From NCBI GenBank assembly GCA_913009825.1, contig CAJVYQ010000015.1:23117-87116 (forward strand): DNA of 64,000 nucleotides, in the 5' to 3' direction. A program made the position numbers and the translations under genes. Shown one piece after another: positions 62,052 through 64,000 of this stretch (position 1 is the first letter of the stretch; each line of letters opens with the position of its first letter). This stretch comes from an uncultured Deferribacteres bacterium. GTDB taxonomy: Bacteria; Zhuqueibacterota; JdFR-76; DREG01. The notes beneath the pieces were generated by a model. That model did not search any database. It worked only from the letters and a program-made list of their open reading frames with translations, and was not told the origin of the DNA.

Positions 62052-63269
62052 ATGATTTCAATTAAGGAAGCAATAAATATTATTCGGGCCAATCTACCTG
62101 AAATAGAATTTGAAACTGTGGCTGTTACTCAATCTCTGGGCAGGATAATCGCAGAAGATATCCCTGCTCCGGAACCCTCGCCGCGTTATACCAACAGCGC
62201 CATGGACGGTTTTGCCGTGTGCTGGCAGGACGTAATCTCTGTGAAAGTCGGCGGGAATGTTCAACTGCCGATAGCAGGGGAAAGTTGCGCGGGAATTCCT
62301 TTTTCAGAAAAAGTACCGGGCGGAACAGCGGTTCGGATTAATACCGGAGCGCTGATGCCAGAAGGTACAGATTCGGTTGTTCCAATAGAGGAAGCGGAAG
62401 AAAATGATGACATGATTCGAGTGCTGAATGTTTCTAAAAAGAATCAGCATGTTCGTTTTCAAGGTGAGGAATTCCAGACCGGAACGGTTGTGTTAGAAAA
62501 AGAAAATCGGATAACTCCATCCGTAATTGGGCTACTCACTGCGCTTGGCATCGAGAATGTGCCGGTTTTCAAACGCCCAAAAGTTGCCGTTATTGTGACC
62601 GGAACAGAGCTTGTTGCCAATTCCACAGAAATCGCTCCCTGGCAAATTCGTGATTCCAATGGCGCTATGTTGAGTTCCGCCGTAAAATTTTCCGGCGGTG
62701 ATGTGATCGCAATTGAACAGTGTTCGGATGATTTATCTTCGATTCAGGAAAAAATTCGGAACCGCGCGAAAGATGCACAAATCTTAGTCGTTTCCGGAGG
62801 CGTTTCTGTTGGCCCGCACGATCTGGTAAAAGAGGCCGCAAGACTTGAACAGTTTGAGCCGCTCTTTTGGCGCGTCAACCAGAAACCGGGGAAACCGTTG
62901 TTTCTTGCCCATAAAAATGGCGTTCTTTTTTTTGGGCTGCCCGGAAATCCTGTTTCCGCTTTAAATTGTTTTGCTTATTACATTCATCCGGTGTTACAGC
63001 GGCTGCAAGGGAGTGAATTTCACTGGCAGAAAACCTCAGGAATTTTAATTCACGAAGCCGTGAATAAAGGAAGACGTACTCTCTTTTTACGAGTGCAAAT
63101 TACTGAAAGAGGAGAAGAACAACCTCGAATCATTCCTTTATCAGCGCAAGGTTCACACATGCTTACATCGTTGGTTCAGGCCGACGGTTTTATTTTGTTT
63201 CGGCCGCAAGAAACCAAATCGGCCGGTGATTCAGTTCAAGTGTTTTTATACCCATGGAGAAGAAAATGA
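62052..63269 (+). CDS. moeA: Molybdopterin molybdenumtransferase MoeA
   Basis: 405 residues. Family motifs: DIPAPEPSPRYTNSAMDGFAV, VRINTGALMPEGTDSVVPIEE, ILVVSGGVSVGPHDLV, FFGLPGNPVSALNCF. It inserts molybdate into adenylated molybdopterin. The ATG at 62052 has AAAGGTGA upstream; a longer frame from 61866 runs through non-conserved sequence and is rejected. Confidence 0.96.
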   Translation: MISIKEAINIIRANLPEIEFETVAVTQSLGRIIAEDIPAPEPSPRYTNSAMDGFAVCWQDVISVKVGGNVQLPIAGESCAGIPFSEKVPGGTAVRINTGALMPEGTDSVVPIEEAEENDDMIRVLNVSKKNQHVRFQGEEFQTGTVVLEKENRITPSVIGLLTALGIENVPVFKRPKVAVIVTGTELVANSTEIAPWQIRDSNGAMLSSAVKFSGGDVIAIEQCSDDLSSIQEKIRNRAKDAQILVVSGGVSVGPHDLVKEAARLEQFEPLFWRVNQKPGKPLFLAHKNGVLFFGLPGNPVSALNCFAYYIHPVLQRLQGSEFHWQKTSGILIHEAVNKGRRTLFLRVQITERGEEQPRIIPLSAQGSHMLTSLVQADGFILFRPQETKSAGDSVQVFLYPWRRK

Positions 63270-63739
63270 TTGGCACCATAGAAAATATTTGTGTTAGCAG
63301 GCGCAAGGGAACGGTAAAAAAATCAGTAGAAAAAGCGGAAATAAAAAGCAATTGGGGAATTGTCGGCGATGCCCACGCCGGTAACTGGCACCGCCAGGTT
63401 TCCCTCCTTGCCGGTGAAAGTATTGACCGAATGAAAAACATTCTTCCCGCTTTAACGCCCGGCGCCTTTGCAGAAAATATAGTCACACGCGGTTTTTATT
63501 TGCATCGACTAAAAATTGGTGACCATTTATTGTTGGCTGGTTCTGCGCTGCTGAAGGTTACCCAGATTGGCAAAGAATGCCACAAAGCTTGTGCAATTAA
63601 AACGCAAACAGGCGATTGTATCATGCCCAAAAAAGGCATTTTTGCACGAGTTTTGCAGGGTGGAAGTATAAAAATTGGTGATTCCATCGAATTGGTATCC
63701 ATAACAAAAGAAGAATGCATCCAAGTCACAGATCATTAA
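63266..63739 (+). CDS. MOSC-domain protein
   Basis: 157 residues, one MOSC domain (GIVGDAHAGNWHRQVSLLAGESID, GAFAENIVTRGFYLHRL, VTQIGKECHKACAIKTQTGDCIMPKKGIFARVLQGG). The conserved Cys in GKECHKACAI is present. Stand-alone MOSC proteins act in Moco sulfuration or transfer. The ATG at 63266 overlaps the moeA stop (ATGA) and has GGAG six bases upstream. Confidence 0.92.
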   Translation: MIGTIENICVSRRKGTVKKSVEKAEIKSNWGIVGDAHAGNWHRQVSLLAGESIDRMKNILPALTPGAFAENIVTRGFYLHRLKIGDHLLLAGSALLKVTQIGKECHKACAIKTQTGDCIMPKKGIFARVLQGGSIKIGDSIELVSITKEECIQVTDH

Positions 63740-63747
63740 AATTAAAG

Positions 63748-64000
63748 GTAACTATTCAGGTTGCCCGCTAATATCGCTAAAAAACGAGAATCGTTAACTA
63801 TTTTGTCCTATTCGTATGATTCGTGTAATTCGCGTGCTGAACAGGCAGACGATTTTTTCAATTTCTCTGCGCCCTCCGCGTCTCTGCGTTAAAAAAACAG
63901 GCGCTTTAAAACGCAGAGACGCAGAGAACGCAAAGGAAGCGGATTTGTTCAAAAAACTAAAGTGTTACGGTATTGTCACTACTCAGGCAGCCCGCGAAAG
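63748..64000. repeat. Long palindromic repeat, copy C, cut by window edge
   Basis: Starts AGGTAACTATTCAGGTTGCCCGC and follows copy B to the end GGCAGCCCGCGAAAG at the edge. It has the same 23-bp-arm hairpin, with GAACGC instead of GAGCGC in the right arm. It lies 8 bp after the MOSC gene stop, so the hairpin may serve as a terminator of the Moco operon. Confidence 0.85.

Noticed and set aside
25409..64000. Three near-identical copies with stems, considered as CRISPR or an insertion sequence
   Set aside because: The copies are about 6-32 kb apart, longer than CRISPR repeats, have no spacers and no transposase frame.

Overview
The window reads as a piece of a chromosome from a Gram-negative (diderm) bacterium of moderate to low G+C. 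L-ring and P-ring genes (flgH, flgI) show an outer membrane. A surface-type metalloprotease with a C-terminal FlgD-like/sorting domain, together with the flagellar gene order, suggests the FCB side of the tree (Calditrichota/KSB1-like). That placement is inference and of modest confidence. No rRNA, tRNA, CRISPR array or complete insertion sequence was seen.

Layout. (1) 1-5619, minus strand: a tightly overlapping sugar-nucleotide operon (rfbF, rfbG, rfbH, a NeuB-like synthase, a thiamine-diphosphate enzyme cut by the window edge). It should make CDP-4-keto-3,6-dideoxyhexose and then probably a branched-chain sugar. (2) 6662-51595, minus strand: about 45 kb of almost uninterrupted flagellar genes. 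In the direction of transcription they are flgB-flgC-hyp-fliE-fliF-fliG-fliH-fliI-fliJ-motE-fliK / flgD-TIGR02530-flgE-flbD-motA-motB-fliL / fliM-fliN-fliO-fliP-fliQ-fliR-flhB-flhA-flhF-flhG / fliA-hyp-HDOD-kinase-like / TPR protein-fliK-like / kinase-like-flhX-GAF-REC-PAS-HisKA / flgF-flgG-flgA-flgH-flgI-flgJ-flgN-flgK-flgL-fliW-csrA. Basal body, export gate, motor, rod, hook and hook-filament junction are all encoded. Flagellin, the filament cap, FliS and chemotaxis genes are absent and must lie elsewhere. Three good -24/-12 (sigma-54) promoters precede flgB, fliA and flgF, so a sigma-54 to FliA cascade is likely. (3) 51980-56326, minus strand: a metalloprotease, the ribosome-assembly GTPase Der and a DUF512 radical-SAM protein. 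(4) 56718-57848: a remnant of an alpha-2-macroglobulin gene trapped between repeat ends. (5) 58461-63739, plus strand: a molybdenum-cofactor operon under a Moco riboswitch (moaA, MOT1-type molybdate transporter, moaC-moaB fusion, moeA, MOSC protein).

Non-coding DNA is rich in small palindromic, MITE-like elements. At least four families were recognised by their terminal inverted repeats. One sits between a sigma-54 promoter and flgF, and another supplies the stop codon of a flagellar gene.

The most unusual items are as follows. First, three histidine-kinase-like proteins inside the flagellar locus are defective in complementary ways: one has an intact ATPase domain but Thr in place of the phospho-accepting His, one has the His but no ATPase domain, and one has the His with a degenerate ATPase domain. 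Second, a perfect 15-bp-arm hairpin lies exactly between the Shine-Dalgarno sequence and the start codon of flbD, so that folding would restore ideal spacing. Third, the hook-length protein FliK is about 1,100 residues long and carries four FliK-C-like modules.
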